DNA of 64,000 nucleotides from Derxia lacustris (GTDB lineage: Bacteria > Pseudomonadota > Gammaproteobacteria > Burkholderiales > Burkholderiaceae_E): NCBI RefSeq assembly GCF_002105195.1, contig NZ_MUHU01000001.1, positions 186,001 to 250,000 on the forward strand, written 5' to 3'. Shown piece after piece: positions 9,146 through 16,919 of the stretch. Position 1 is the first letter of the stretch. Every line of letters begins with the position of its first letter. The notes under the pieces are model-generated. The model saw only the letters and a list, made by a program, of their open reading frames with translations, searched no databases and had not been told where the DNA came from. Both the position numbers and the translations under genes were made by a program.

Positions 9146-9373
9146 TTCCGGGCCGTCGCGCATAACCTCATTACCAATCGGTCAACCCCGGATACCGGCG
9201 GTCCGCAATAGGATGCCCCTGCCGATTTCAGGGAATTGATTTCCTGCCATCGGCCTCGCCCGATTCCCGCCGCAGCACAGGGAAAGGGGCCGGCGCCGCC
9301 ACCGTCATTTCCGCATGACCGCGGCGGCATTCGCGCAGCCAGATCCGGCGCGCAGCCATTCGGGGCAGCCAAG

Positions 9374-10429
9374 ATGACCGGTTCGATACCGTCCTATTAC
9401 AGCCAGGAAGTGCACGGTCCATTCCAGACCTTCGAGCTCGGCAATTTCGTTCTCGAAAGCGGTGCCAGGCTGCGCAATGCCCAGCTGGCCTATGCCACCT
9501 TCGGCGAGCTTTCACCGGCACGCGACAATGCAATCCTGTTTCCGAGCTGGTATTCGGGCAGCAACAAGATTCTCGAACTGGCCTATCTCGGCAGTGGCCG
9601 CGCGCTCGATCCGGCGCGCTATTTCATCATCCTGGTCAATCAGCTCGGCAATGGATTGTCGAGTTCGCCATCGAATACGCCGTCGCCGTTCAATGCCGCG
9701 CGTTTCCCGACGGTTTCGGTTGGCGACGATGTCCGGGCCCAGCATCGGCTGTTGACCGAAAAATTCGGCATCGAGCAATTGCAGCTGGTGCTCGGCGGCT
9801 CGATGGGCGCGCAGATCACCTATGAATGGGCGGTGAGCCAGCCGCAATTCGTGCGCCGGGCCGCGCCGATCGCCGGCACCGCGCGCGCCACGCCGCACAA
9901 CCGGCTGCTGGTCGAGACCTTCATCGAGGCCATCACCAGCGATCCCGCCTGGGACGGCGGCTGGTACGAGGCGAGTGCCAGCGTGCATCGCGGGCTGCGC
10001 CGGCATGCGCGGCTGTTCGCCGCCTCGGGCTTCACGCCGGCGCTTTTCAATCACGCGGGCTGGGCCGGATTGGGCTTTACCACCACCGACGATTTCCTCA
10101 TCGGATTCGTCGAAAATCATTTTCTGGCGCAAGACCCGAACAATCTGATTGCGCTCGCGCGCAAATGGCAATCGGCCGATGTGAGTCGCCATGCCAATGG
10201 CGATCTGGCGGCGGCACTTGCGCGCATTCAGGCCCGCACCGCCGTCATCGCCATCGAGGAAGACGGCTTCTTTCCGTTCGACGACATCGTTGCCGAACAG
10301 ACACTGATTGCGCGCAGCGAATTGCACCGCATTTCCTCGCGCTGGGGTCATCTGGCGCTGTTCGGCACCGATGCCGGCTACAACGCCAGCATCGATCGCA
10401 TCCTGCTCGATCTGCTCGCGCAATCCTGA
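9374..10429 (+). CDS. alpha/beta hydrolase, MetX/homoserine O-acetyltransferase-like
   Basis: A 351-residue alpha/beta-fold protein of the homoserine acetyltransferase-like group. The nucleophile elbow is GGSMGAQ (serine in GxSxG form). The acid lies in the EEDGFFPFDD region and the histidine in SRWGHLALFG near the C-terminus, completing the triad. The N-terminal LESGARLRNAQLAYATFGEL is typical of the MetX-like family. It lacks the clear surroundings of methionine genes, and proteins of this divergent branch are often simple hydrolases, so I do not call it metX. I choose ATG 9374 after a GGGGCAG ribosome-like site. Confidence 0.75.
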   Translation: MTGSIPSYYSQEVHGPFQTFELGNFVLESGARLRNAQLAYATFGELSPARDNAILFPSWYSGSNKILELAYLGSGRALDPARYFIILVNQLGNGLSSSPSNTPSPFNAARFPTVSVGDDVRAQHRLLTEKFGIEQLQLVLGGSMGAQITYEWAVSQPQFVRRAAPIAGTARATPHNRLLVETFIEAITSDPAWDGGWYEASASVHRGLRRHARLFAASGFTPALFNHAGWAGLGFTTTDDFLIGFVENHFLAQDPNNLIALARKWQSADVSRHANGDLAAALARIQARTAVIAIEEDGFFPFDDIVAEQTLIARSELHRISSRWGHLALFGTDAGYNASIDRILLDLLAQS

Positions 10430-10504
10430 TTCCGGCTTTTCCGTGCTGCCCGCACCATGGCTGCGGGTCGGCTTCCTGCGCCCTGCAACAATGGAGATTG
10501 CGTC

Positions 10505-11161
10505 ATGTCCATCATCGATGAACCCAGGCCCGATATCGATCCTTATCCGCTCAGCGATTATGTTGCCTGGGCCGGAAGGCGCAATCGCGAGCCGATCCTG
10601 GAAACCTTCCGCGAAATCTTTCCGAAAAGTGGCACGGTGCTCGAACTGGCCAGCGGCAGCGGTTTGCACATCAATCATTTCGCGCCGCATTTCCCGGCGC
10701 TGCAATTCCAGCCGACCGATCTGAATCCCGACGTATTCGAATCGATCAAGGCCAAGCGCGCCGAACAGGGCAATGCCAATGTGGCCGATCCGTTCCGGCT
10801 CGACCTGACCGACCGCAGCACCTGGCCGGCCGCCGAGGCGCCGCTGTACGACGCGATCTTCGTCATCAACATCTTCCAGGTCGCGCCGATCTCGATCGCC
10901 GACGGCATCTTTGCGCTGGCCGAACGCACGCTGAAGCCGGGCGGTTTCGTGGCCGTGTACGGGCCGTTCAAGGTCGACGGCGACTACACGACCGAGTCGA
11001 ACGCCGCCTTCGACCAGGAAATCCTGGCCGCCAAGGTGCCCGAATGGGGCCTGAAGGATGTGCGCGATCTCGACGCCGCCGCGCGCGACCACGGCCTGCT
11101 GCTGGCGCGCCGCATCGACCGGCCGGCGAACAATTTCATCCTCGTGTTCCAGCACCGCTGA
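10505..11161 (+). CDS. DUF938 family SAM-dependent methyltransferase
   Basis: A 218-residue Rossmann-fold methyltransferase of the DUF938 family, of unknown substrate. Motif I for S-adenosylmethionine is VLELASGSGLHINHFA. The acidic loop (PTDLNPD) and the post-motifs DAIFVINIFQVAP and LKPGGFVAVYGPF also fit the family. The start ATG at 10505 has GGAGA at 10493-10497 with good spacing. It is followed 9 bases later by an SDR gene, so the two may be co-transcribed. Function is otherwise unknown. Confidence 0.85.
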   Translation: MSIIDEPRPDIDPYPLSDYVAWAGRRNREPILETFREIFPKSGTVLELASGSGLHINHFAPHFPALQFQPTDLNPDVFESIKAKRAEQGNANVADPFRLDLTDRSTWPAAEAPLYDAIFVINIFQVAPISIADGIFALAERTLKPGGFVAVYGPFKVDGDYTTESNAAFDQEILAAKVPEWGLKDVRDLDAAARDHGLLLARRIDRPANNFILVFQHR

Positions 11162-11170
11162 GGCGCCGAC

Positions 11171-11881
11171 ATGGCAAGCGCGGTAGTGATTGGCGTCGGC
11201 CCCGAGGCCGGCCTGGGCGCGGCGCTGGCGCGGCGGTTTGCGCGCGAAGGGCTGGACGTGCTGGTGGCCGGACGCAGCCAGGACAAGCTCGATGCGGTGG
11301 TCGCGGCCATCCGCGCCGAGGGCGGCACGGCCGGCGCCGCGGTGCTCGACGCCAGCGACGAGCCGGCGGTGACGGCGCTGTTTGCCGGGCTGGCGCCCGA
11401 GCTGGTGGTGTTCAACGTCGGCGGCAATCTGGCCCGGCCGGCGCTCGACATCGACGGCGCCACCTTCGAGCGGTTGTGGCGCCAGAACGCGCTGGCCGGC
11501 TTTCTGGTCGGCCGCGAGGCGGTGCGCGCGCTGCTGCCGCAAGGGCGCGGCACGCTGCTGTTCACCGGCGCCACCGCCTCGCTCAAGGCGCGGCCGCCGT
11601 TCACCGCGTTTGCCTCGGCCAAGGCGGCGCTGCGCGCGGTAGCCCAGGGGCTGGCGCGCGAATTCGGCCCGCAGGGCATCCATGTGGCGCATGTCGTGAT
11701 CGACGGCGTGATCGGCGGCGACTACGCGCGCGACAACTTCCCCGACTTCGTGCGCCACAAGGGCGAGGACGGCCTGCTCGCGCTCGACGACATCGCCGAC
11801 GCCTACTGGGCGCTGCACCGCCAGCGGCCGAGTGCCTGGACCCATGAACTCGACCTGCGGCCGTTCAAGGAAGGCTTCTGA
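11171..11881 (+). CDS. SDR-family protein with catalytic tyrosine replaced by phenylalanine
   Basis: A 236-residue short-chain dehydrogenase/reductase-fold protein. The nucleotide-binding motif is GVGPEAGLGAA near the N-terminus, and FNVGGN stands in for the usual NNAG. At the active site the sequence reads FTGATASLKARPPFTAFASAK, so the YxxxK motif has become FxxxK. The serine position is also substituted or displaced (GATAS). This substitution recurs, to my knowledge, in a branch of SDRs annotated only as oxidoreductases, so it may be a family trait rather than decay. It is tightly linked to the DUF938 gene upstream. Substrate unknown. Confidence 0.8.
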   Translation: MASAVVIGVGPEAGLGAALARRFAREGLDVLVAGRSQDKLDAVVAAIRAEGGTAGAAVLDASDEPAVTALFAGLAPELVVFNVGGNLARPALDIDGATFERLWRQNALAGFLVGREAVRALLPQGRGTLLFTGATASLKARPPFTAFASAKAALRAVAQGLAREFGPQGIHVAHVVIDGVIGGDYARDNFPDFVRHKGEDGLLALDDIADAYWALHRQRPSAWTHELDLRPFKEGF

Positions 11882-11917
11882 GCCGGCCGCCCAATCCCCC
11901 CCACCCAAGGAGCTTCC

Positions 11918-12238
11918 ATGGCCAGCGGCCACGTCTTTCTCTATGCCGAGTACCAAGTGTCGATCCCGTTCAGCCAGATCGACTGGGCGCCGATCAACGT
12001 CGAAATGAAGAAGTTTCCCGGCCTCGTCTCCAAGACCTGGCTCAGCGGCATCAACACCCACAGCGTCGGCGGCTTCTACGAGTTCGAGTCGGCCGACAGC
12101 GCCCAGCAGTACATCGACGGGCTGCTGGTGCCGTTCGCGGGCCAGGTCAAGGGCAACCTGTCGGTGCGGCTGTTCAGCGCCGATGCCACGCGCGAGGCCA
12201 GCATCGGCATGAATTCGCCGTTCTTCGCGCGCGACTGA
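11918..12238 (+). CDS. YdhR-like (dimeric alpha/beta barrel) protein
   Basis: A 106-residue protein resembling the YdhR/putative mono-oxygenase family of the ferredoxin-like dimeric barrel fold. Recognisable features are FPGLVSKTWLSGINTHSVGG, where the first residue pair before the turn and the glycine pair match the family, and YEFESADSAQQYIDGLL. No cofactor motif is visible, as is normal. AAGGAG (about 11907-11912) precedes the ATG at a good distance. The biochemical role of the family is not established. Confidence 0.7.
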   Translation: MASGHVFLYAEYQVSIPFSQIDWAPINVEMKKFPGLVSKTWLSGINTHSVGGFYEFESADSAQQYIDGLLVPFAGQVKGNLSVRLFSADATREASIGMNSPFFARD

Positions 12239-12347
12239 GCGCGGTTCGCATCGGGCCGGCGGCGGCGCTGGCAGAAGCTGCGCCGCCGCATGGCAATCGC
12301 CGGTCCCGGCGCCTAGACTCGCGGCCTTCCCACACTGCGGTGCCGCC

Positions 12348-14030
12348 ATGTCCAGCCCGTCCGCGCCGAAATGGCGCTTTCGTCCGCGCCTGATCGACAA
12401 CCTTGCCGGCTACAACCTCGCGCGCTTCGGCCGCGATTGCGCCTCGGGCGCGACGGTGGCGGTGGTGGCGCTGCCGCTGGCGATGGCCTTCGGCATCGCC
12501 AGCGGCGTCACGCCCGATGCCGGGCTGTTCACCGCCATCGTCGCCGGGCTGCTCATCAGCGCGCTCGGCGGCTCGCGGGTGCAGATCGGCGGGCCGGCTG
12601 GCGCCTTCATCGTGGTGGTGTTCGGGATCATCCAGCAGTACGGGCTGGCCAATCTGCTGATCGCCACCATGCTCGCCGGCGTGCTGCTGTTTGCCATGGG
12701 CGCGCTGCGGCTCGGCAATCTCATCCGCTTCATCCCGATCTCGGTGGTCATCGGCTTTACCAACGGGATTGCGGTGCTGATCGGGCTGTCGCAGCTCAAG
12801 GACTTCTTCGGGCTGGCGGTACCCAAGATGCCGGGCGAGTTCTTCGGCCAGATCCATGCGCTCTGGCTGGCGCGCCAGAGCTTCAATCCCTGGGCCTTCG
12901 GCGTGGCGCTCGGCGGGCTGGCGATCATGTTCACCTGGCCCAAGCCGCCATCGGCCGAGGCGCTGGTGCCGCGCTGGCGGCGCTTCGCGGCCATGCTGCC
13001 GGCGCCGCTCGCGGTGCTCATCGTCAGCACCGCGGCGGTGTGGCTGGCCGATCTGCCGGTGAGCACCATCGGCTCGCGCTTCGGCGGCATTCCGCAATCG
13101 CTGCCGGTGCCGGCGCTGCCCGACTTTGAATGGGCCACGGTGCGCCAGCTGTTCGCGCCGACCATCACCATCGCGCTGCTCTGCGCCATCGAGTCGCTGC
13201 TGTGCGCGCGCGTGGCCGACGGCCTGCTCGGCGAGCATCACGATCCCAACCAGGAGCTGATGGCCCAGGGCGTGGCCAACTTCGCCACGCCGCTGTTCGG
13301 CGGCATTCCGGCCACCGGCACGATCGCGCGCACGCTGACCAATGTGCGCGCCGGCGCCACCTCGCCGGTGGCGGGCATTGCGCATGCGGTGATCCTGCTG
13401 TTCATCGTGCTGGTGGCGGCGCCGCTCGCGGCCCATGTGCCGCTGGCCGGGCTGGCGGCGATCCTGCTGTTCGTGGCCTGGAACATGGGCGAATGGCGCG
13501 AGTTCCTGAAGGCGCGCCAGTTCAGCAACAACTACCGGATCATCCTGATCTCGACCTTCCTGCTCACCGTGGTGCTCGACCTGACGGTGGCGGTGGAAGT
13601 GGGTCTGGTGCTGTCGGCGGCCTTCTTCATCACCCGCGTGGCCTCGCTCACCGAGGCGGCGCCGGTCGAGCTGACGCCCGAGGAATCGGCCTACGGCCGG
13701 GTTGCGGCGGCGCGCATCTACGGCGCGCTGTTCTTTGGCGCGGTGGGCAAGATCGAGGCGCTGAGCAATGCCGCGTCGGCGCGCGTGGTGATCGTCGACC
13801 TGAGCCGCATGATCAATCTCGACACTACCGGCGCCGAGGCGCTGCGCGAATGGATCGAGAACCAGCGCCGCGCCGGCGGCGATCTGGTGCTGTACGGCGC
13901 CAACGCCCAGCCGCAGTCGCTCATGACCCGCTGCGGCCTGCTCGACGAACTGGGCGCCGACCATCTGTTGCCTGACCGCGCCGCCGCCCTCGCCCGCGCC
14001 TGGGAACTGGCCGGCGCGGCCGCCCCCTGA
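12348..14030 (+). CDS. SulP-family inorganic anion transporter
   Basis: A 560-residue inner-membrane carrier of the SulP/SLC26 family, with about 10-12 hydrophobic helices. The family hallmarks are the N-terminal substrate region (FGIASGVTPDAGLFTAIVAG), GGSRVQIGGPAGAFIVVVFG and IPATGTIARTLTNVRAGATS. A STAS domain follows at about residues 440-550 (ARVVIVDLSRMINLDTTG). Substrates in the family include sulfate, bicarbonate and C4-dicarboxylates; nothing here decides. A -10-like TAGACT lies at 12314-12319. A GC-rich inverted repeat (12259-12268 with 12280-12289) in the preceding gap could end the upstream transcript. Confidence 0.85.
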   Translation: MSSPSAPKWRFRPRLIDNLAGYNLARFGRDCASGATVAVVALPLAMAFGIASGVTPDAGLFTAIVAGLLISALGGSRVQIGGPAGAFIVVVFGIIQQYGLANLLIATMLAGVLLFAMGALRLGNLIRFIPISVVIGFTNGIAVLIGLSQLKDFFGLAVPKMPGEFFGQIHALWLARQSFNPWAFGVALGGLAIMFTWPKPPSAEALVPRWRRFAAMLPAPLAVLIVSTAAVWLADLPVSTIGSRFGGIPQSLPVPALPDFEWATVRQLFAPTITIALLCAIESLLCARVADGLLGEHHDPNQELMAQGVANFATPLFGGIPATGTIARTLTNVRAGATSPVAGIAHAVILLFIVLVAAPLAAHVPLAGLAAILLFVAWNMGEWREFLKARQFSNNYRIILISTFLLTVVLDLTVAVEVGLVLSAAFFITRVASLTEAAPVELTPEESAYGRVAAARIYGALFFGAVGKIEALSNAASARVVIVDLSRMINLDTTGAEALREWIENQRRAGGDLVLYGANAQPQSLMTRCGLLDELGADHLLPDRAAALARAWELAGAAAP

Positions 14031-14033
14031 AGC

Positions 14034-14039
14034 TAGAAT
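14034..14039 (+). promoter_or_regulatory. possible -10 element upstream of the DUF3460 gene
   Basis: TAGAAT lies 30 bases before the ATG of the DUF3460 gene, right after the SulP stop codon. No convincing -35 hexamer is seen 17 bases upstream, so this is a weak call. Confidence 0.3.
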
Positions 14040-14069
14040 CGCCCGTTCACCGCCCCCGCAGAGACCGCC

Positions 14070-14258
14070 ATGGAAACCTACACGTCCGACATCACGCAGT
14101 TCCTCAAGCAGCTCAAGCAGGCCAAGCCCTATCTGGACCAGGCCCAGCGCGACGGCCGCGCCCTGCTGTGGGAAAAGAACCTCGATCCGCAGGAGCAGGA
14201 AGCCTTCAGGCAGGCCCGCGTGGCGCAGAAGCCCTACGTCTACGGCTCCGAGCCCTGA
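14070..14258 (+). CDS. DUF3460 family small protein
   Basis: A 62-residue protein matching the DUF3460 family, restricted to betaproteobacteria as far as I know. Conserved-looking segments are YTSDITQFLKQLK and QRDGRALLWEKNLDPQEQ. It is highly charged, with no signal peptide or membrane segment, and its function is unknown. In Burkholderiales it commonly sits just before scpA, as here (30 bases upstream). Confidence 0.85.
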   Translation: METYTSDITQFLKQLKQAKPYLDQAQRDGRALLWEKNLDPQEQEAFRQARVAQKPYVYGSEP

Positions 14259-14287
14259 GCCGTTTCCGCCGCCAGTCGCCGCCAGCC

Positions 14288-15154
14288 GTGTCCGCGCCGC
14301 TCGACGAAACCGCCCTGCACGCACCGCCGGCGGCCGACGGCCTGCCCGACACGGTGGACGGCCTGGCCTACGCCAAGCTCTACGGCGAGCCGCTGTTCAA
14401 GCTGCCGCAGGATGTCTACATCCCGCCCGACGCGCTTGAAATCTTCCTCGAAGCCTTCGAGGGGCCGCTCGACCTGCTGCTCTATCTCATCCGCAAGCAG
14501 AACTTCAACGTGCTCGACATCCCGATGGCGGATGTCACCAAGCAGTACCTCGGCTACATCGAGCAGATCCGCAGCCGCAATCTGGAACTCGCGGCCGAAT
14601 ACCTGCTGATGGCGGCCATGCTCATCGAGATCAAGTCGCGCATGCTGCTGCCGGTGAAAAAGGCCGACGGCGCCGACGAGGCCGAAGACCCGCGCGCCGA
14701 ACTGGTCCGCCGCCTGCTGGAGTACGAGCAGATGAAGATCGCCGCACGCCAGATCGACGAACTGCCGCAGCTCGGCCGCGACTTCTGGCGCGCCGAAGCC
14801 GTCATCGACACCAGCACCGCCGTGCGCCTGCCCGACGTCAATGCCGACGACCTGCGCCAGGCCTTCGCCGACATCATCCGGCGCGCAAAACTGGTGCAGC
14901 ACCATCGCATCACGCGCGAGGAACTGTCGGTGCGCGACCACATGAGCCAGATCCTGCGGCGGCTGCAGGACAGCCGCTTCGTCGAGTTCACCGAGCTGTT
15001 CCTGCATGACGACCGGCTGGTCGGGCGCGGGCCGGCCATCGTCGTGGTGCATTTCGTGGCCATGCTCGAACTGGCGCGCGAGTCGCTCGTCGAGATCACC
15101 CAGGCCGAGGCCTACGCGCCCATCTACGTGCGCCTCGGCTACCGGCCCAGCTGA
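14288..15154 (+). CDS. scpA: segregation and condensation protein A
   Basis: A 288-residue kleisin subunit of the SMC-ScpAB condensin-like complex, which organises the chromosome during replication. The N-terminal Smc-neck-binding region is FLEAFEGPLDLLLYLIRKQN, then AAEYLLMAAMLIEIKSRMLLP, both diagnostic. The C-terminal winged helix is at about residues 215-285. The start is inferred as GTG 14288, the only usual start codon before the conserved domain that keeps a short leader; the ribosome site is weak. Many relatives have panC next, but here a histidine kinase follows after 10 bases. Confidence 0.88.
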   Translation: MSAPLDETALHAPPAADGLPDTVDGLAYAKLYGEPLFKLPQDVYIPPDALEIFLEAFEGPLDLLLYLIRKQNFNVLDIPMADVTKQYLGYIEQIRSRNLELAAEYLLMAAMLIEIKSRMLLPVKKADGADEAEDPRAELVRRLLEYEQMKIAARQIDELPQLGRDFWRAEAVIDTSTAVRLPDVNADDLRQAFADIIRRAKLVQHHRITREELSVRDHMSQILRRLQDSRFVEFTELFLHDDRLVGRGPAIVVVHFVAMLELARESLVEITQAEAYAPIYVRLGYRPS

Positions 15155-15164
15155 CGAGGCCGCC

Positions 15165-16919
15165 ATGACCGCACGCGATCCCCAGCCCGACGCCGCCGCG
15201 CGCGCCGCTGTCATCGCCGATGCGGCCCGGCTCGACGCGCTGCGCGAGGCCGATCTGCTCAATGCCGCGCCCGAAGCCAGCTTCGACCGGCTGGCCCGGC
15301 TGGCGGCCCGGCTGCTCGCGGCGCCGGTCGCGCTCATCAACTTCGTCGATGTCGACCGCCAGCTGCTCAAGAGCGCGATCGGCATGGAGGGCTGCCTGCC
15401 GGCCTCGCGCGAGTTGCCGCTGGTCGCCGGCTTCTGCGAGCGCGTGGTCGAGACCGGCCGGCCGCTGGTGCTCGACGACGCCCGGCTCGATCCGCAGCTG
15501 GCGCAGAGCCTGCCGGTCTGCCAGCTCGGGCTGATCGCCTATTGCGGCGTGCCGCTGGCGCTGGCCGACGGTCGCGTGCTCGGCGCCTTCGGCGTGGCCG
15601 ACCGGGTGCCGCGCCGCTGGACGCCCGAGCAGCTCGCCGATCTGGCCGATCTGGCCGGCGCCGCGCTCACCGAGATCGAGCTGCGGCGCCAGCTCGGCGC
15701 CCAGCGCCGCACCAAGCAGGCGCTGCGCCGCTCGCAGGACCAGCTCGAGCATGCGACGCTGGCCGCCAATGTCGGCCTGTGGTTCTGGGATCTGGCGACC
15801 GACCGGCTCGACTGGACGCCGCAGTGCAAGCGGCTGTTCGGCCTCGACGACGCCGCCGAGATCGACTACCCGGGCTTCCTGGCCGCGCTGCATCCGCAGG
15901 ACCGCAACGAAGTCGACGGCGCGGTCCATGCCGCGCTCGCCAGCGGCCAGCCCTATCAGGCCACCTTCCGCAGCGTCTGGCCCGACGGCAGCGTGCACTG
16001 GCTCAATTCGCGCGGCACCGCACTGCCCGGCGACAACGGCCAGCCGATCGCCATGACCGGCGCGGTGTTCGACGTGACCGCCGGCAAGCATGCCGAGCTC
16101 AAGCTGCGCGCCTCCGAGCACGGGCTGCGCGCCATCAACGACAGCCTGCAAAACCAGGTCGAGGCGCGCACCGCCGAATTGCAGAACCTGTCGCGCCATC
16201 TGCTGCATGTGATCGAGAACGAGAAGTCGCGCCTCGCCTCCGAGCTGCACGATGAACTCGGCGCCTATCTGACCGTGCTGCGCATGGACCTGGCCGCGAT
16301 CCAGCGCGGCCTGCGCAGCGATGCGCCGGCGTTGCTGCCGCGCCTCGACCGGGCGCTGGCCACGCTGGCCGAGACCACCGACATCAAGCGCCGCATCGTC
16401 GAGGGCCTGCGCCCGAGCCTGATCGACACGCTCGGGCTGGAGAAGGCGCTGCAAATGCTGGTCGAGCAGTTCGCCGCCGGCAGCGGCCTGAGCTGGCAGC
16501 TCGACGTGGAGCCCGAGCTGCCGCTGCTCGACGAACACCGCGCGATCGCGCTCTACCGCATCGTGCAGGAGGCGCTCAACAACAGCGCCAAGTACGCGCG
16601 CGCCCGGCGCGTCGGCGTCGATCTGCGCGAAGTGGCCGGCGGCCTGCGCCTGACCGTCACCGACGACGGCTGCGGCCTGCCCGAGGACTGGCGCGGCCGG
16701 CCCGGCAGCCACGGCATCGCCGGCATGCGCCAGCGCGTCGAGTTCTTCGGCGGGCGCTTCGAGATCGGCCCCGGCCCGAAGGGCGTCGGCACCCAGATCG
16801 TCGCCAGCGTGCCGCGCGGCGATCTCACCCTGCCCTATGTCGCCCAGGCCGCCAGCCCGGCGCCCGAGCTGCCCGATCCGCTGTTCCCGCCGCTCGACTT
16901 CGGCGGCGGCAATGCCTGA
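15165..16919 (+). CDS. GAF-PAS sensor histidine kinase (NarL-partner type)
   Basis: A 584-residue kinase without membrane segments. Order: GAF domain at about residues 35-185, linker helix, PAS/PAC domain at about 205-320 (WFWDLATDRLDWTPQCKRLFG, ending GAVFDVTAGKHAELKL), a coiled coil, then a HisKA_3 dimerisation domain with the phospho-acceptor histidine in ASELHDELGAYLTVLRMDL. The HATPase domain follows (ALYRIVQEALNNSAKYARA, DDGCGLP, GSHGIAGMRQRVEFFGG). HisKA_3 kinases usually act on NarL/FixJ regulators, but no such gene is adjacent. Its stop overlaps the start of an ABC exporter gene by 8 bases. Confidence 0.87.
   Translation: MTARDPQPDAAARAAVIADAARLDALREADLLNAAPEASFDRLARLAARLLAAPVALINFVDVDRQLLKSAIGMEGCLPASRELPLVAGFCERVVETGRPLVLDDARLDPQLAQSLPVCQLGLIAYCGVPLALADGRVLGAFGVADRVPRRWTPEQLADLADLAGAALTEIELRRQLGAQRRTKQALRRSQDQLEHATLAANVGLWFWDLATDRLDWTPQCKRLFGLDDAAEIDYPGFLAALHPQDRNEVDGAVHAALASGQPYQATFRSVWPDGSVHWLNSRGTALPGDNGQPIAMTGAVFDVTAGKHAELKLRASEHGLRAINDSLQNQVEARTAELQNLSRHLLHVIENEKSRLASELHDELGAYLTVLRMDLAAIQRGLRSDAPALLPRLDRALATLAETTDIKRRIVEGLRPSLIDTLGLEKALQMLVEQFAAGSGLSWQLDVEPELPLLDEHRAIALYRIVQEALNNSAKYARARRVGVDLREVAGGLRLTVTDDGCGLPEDWRGRPGSHGIAGMRQRVEFFGGRFEIGPGPKGVGTQIVASVPRGDLTLPYVAQAASPAPELPDPLFPPLDFGGGNA

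Noticed and set aside
9374..10429. metX (homoserine O-acetyltransferase of methionine synthesis)
   Set aside because: The fold and triad fit, but the usual partner metW is absent (the next gene is a DUF938 methyltransferase) and the sequence resembles the broader MetX-like hydrolase group.
12259..12289. GC-rich hairpin after the YdhR-like gene as an intrinsic terminator
   Set aside because: The 10-bp stem is perfect, but no T run follows, and such GC repeats are common in this composition.
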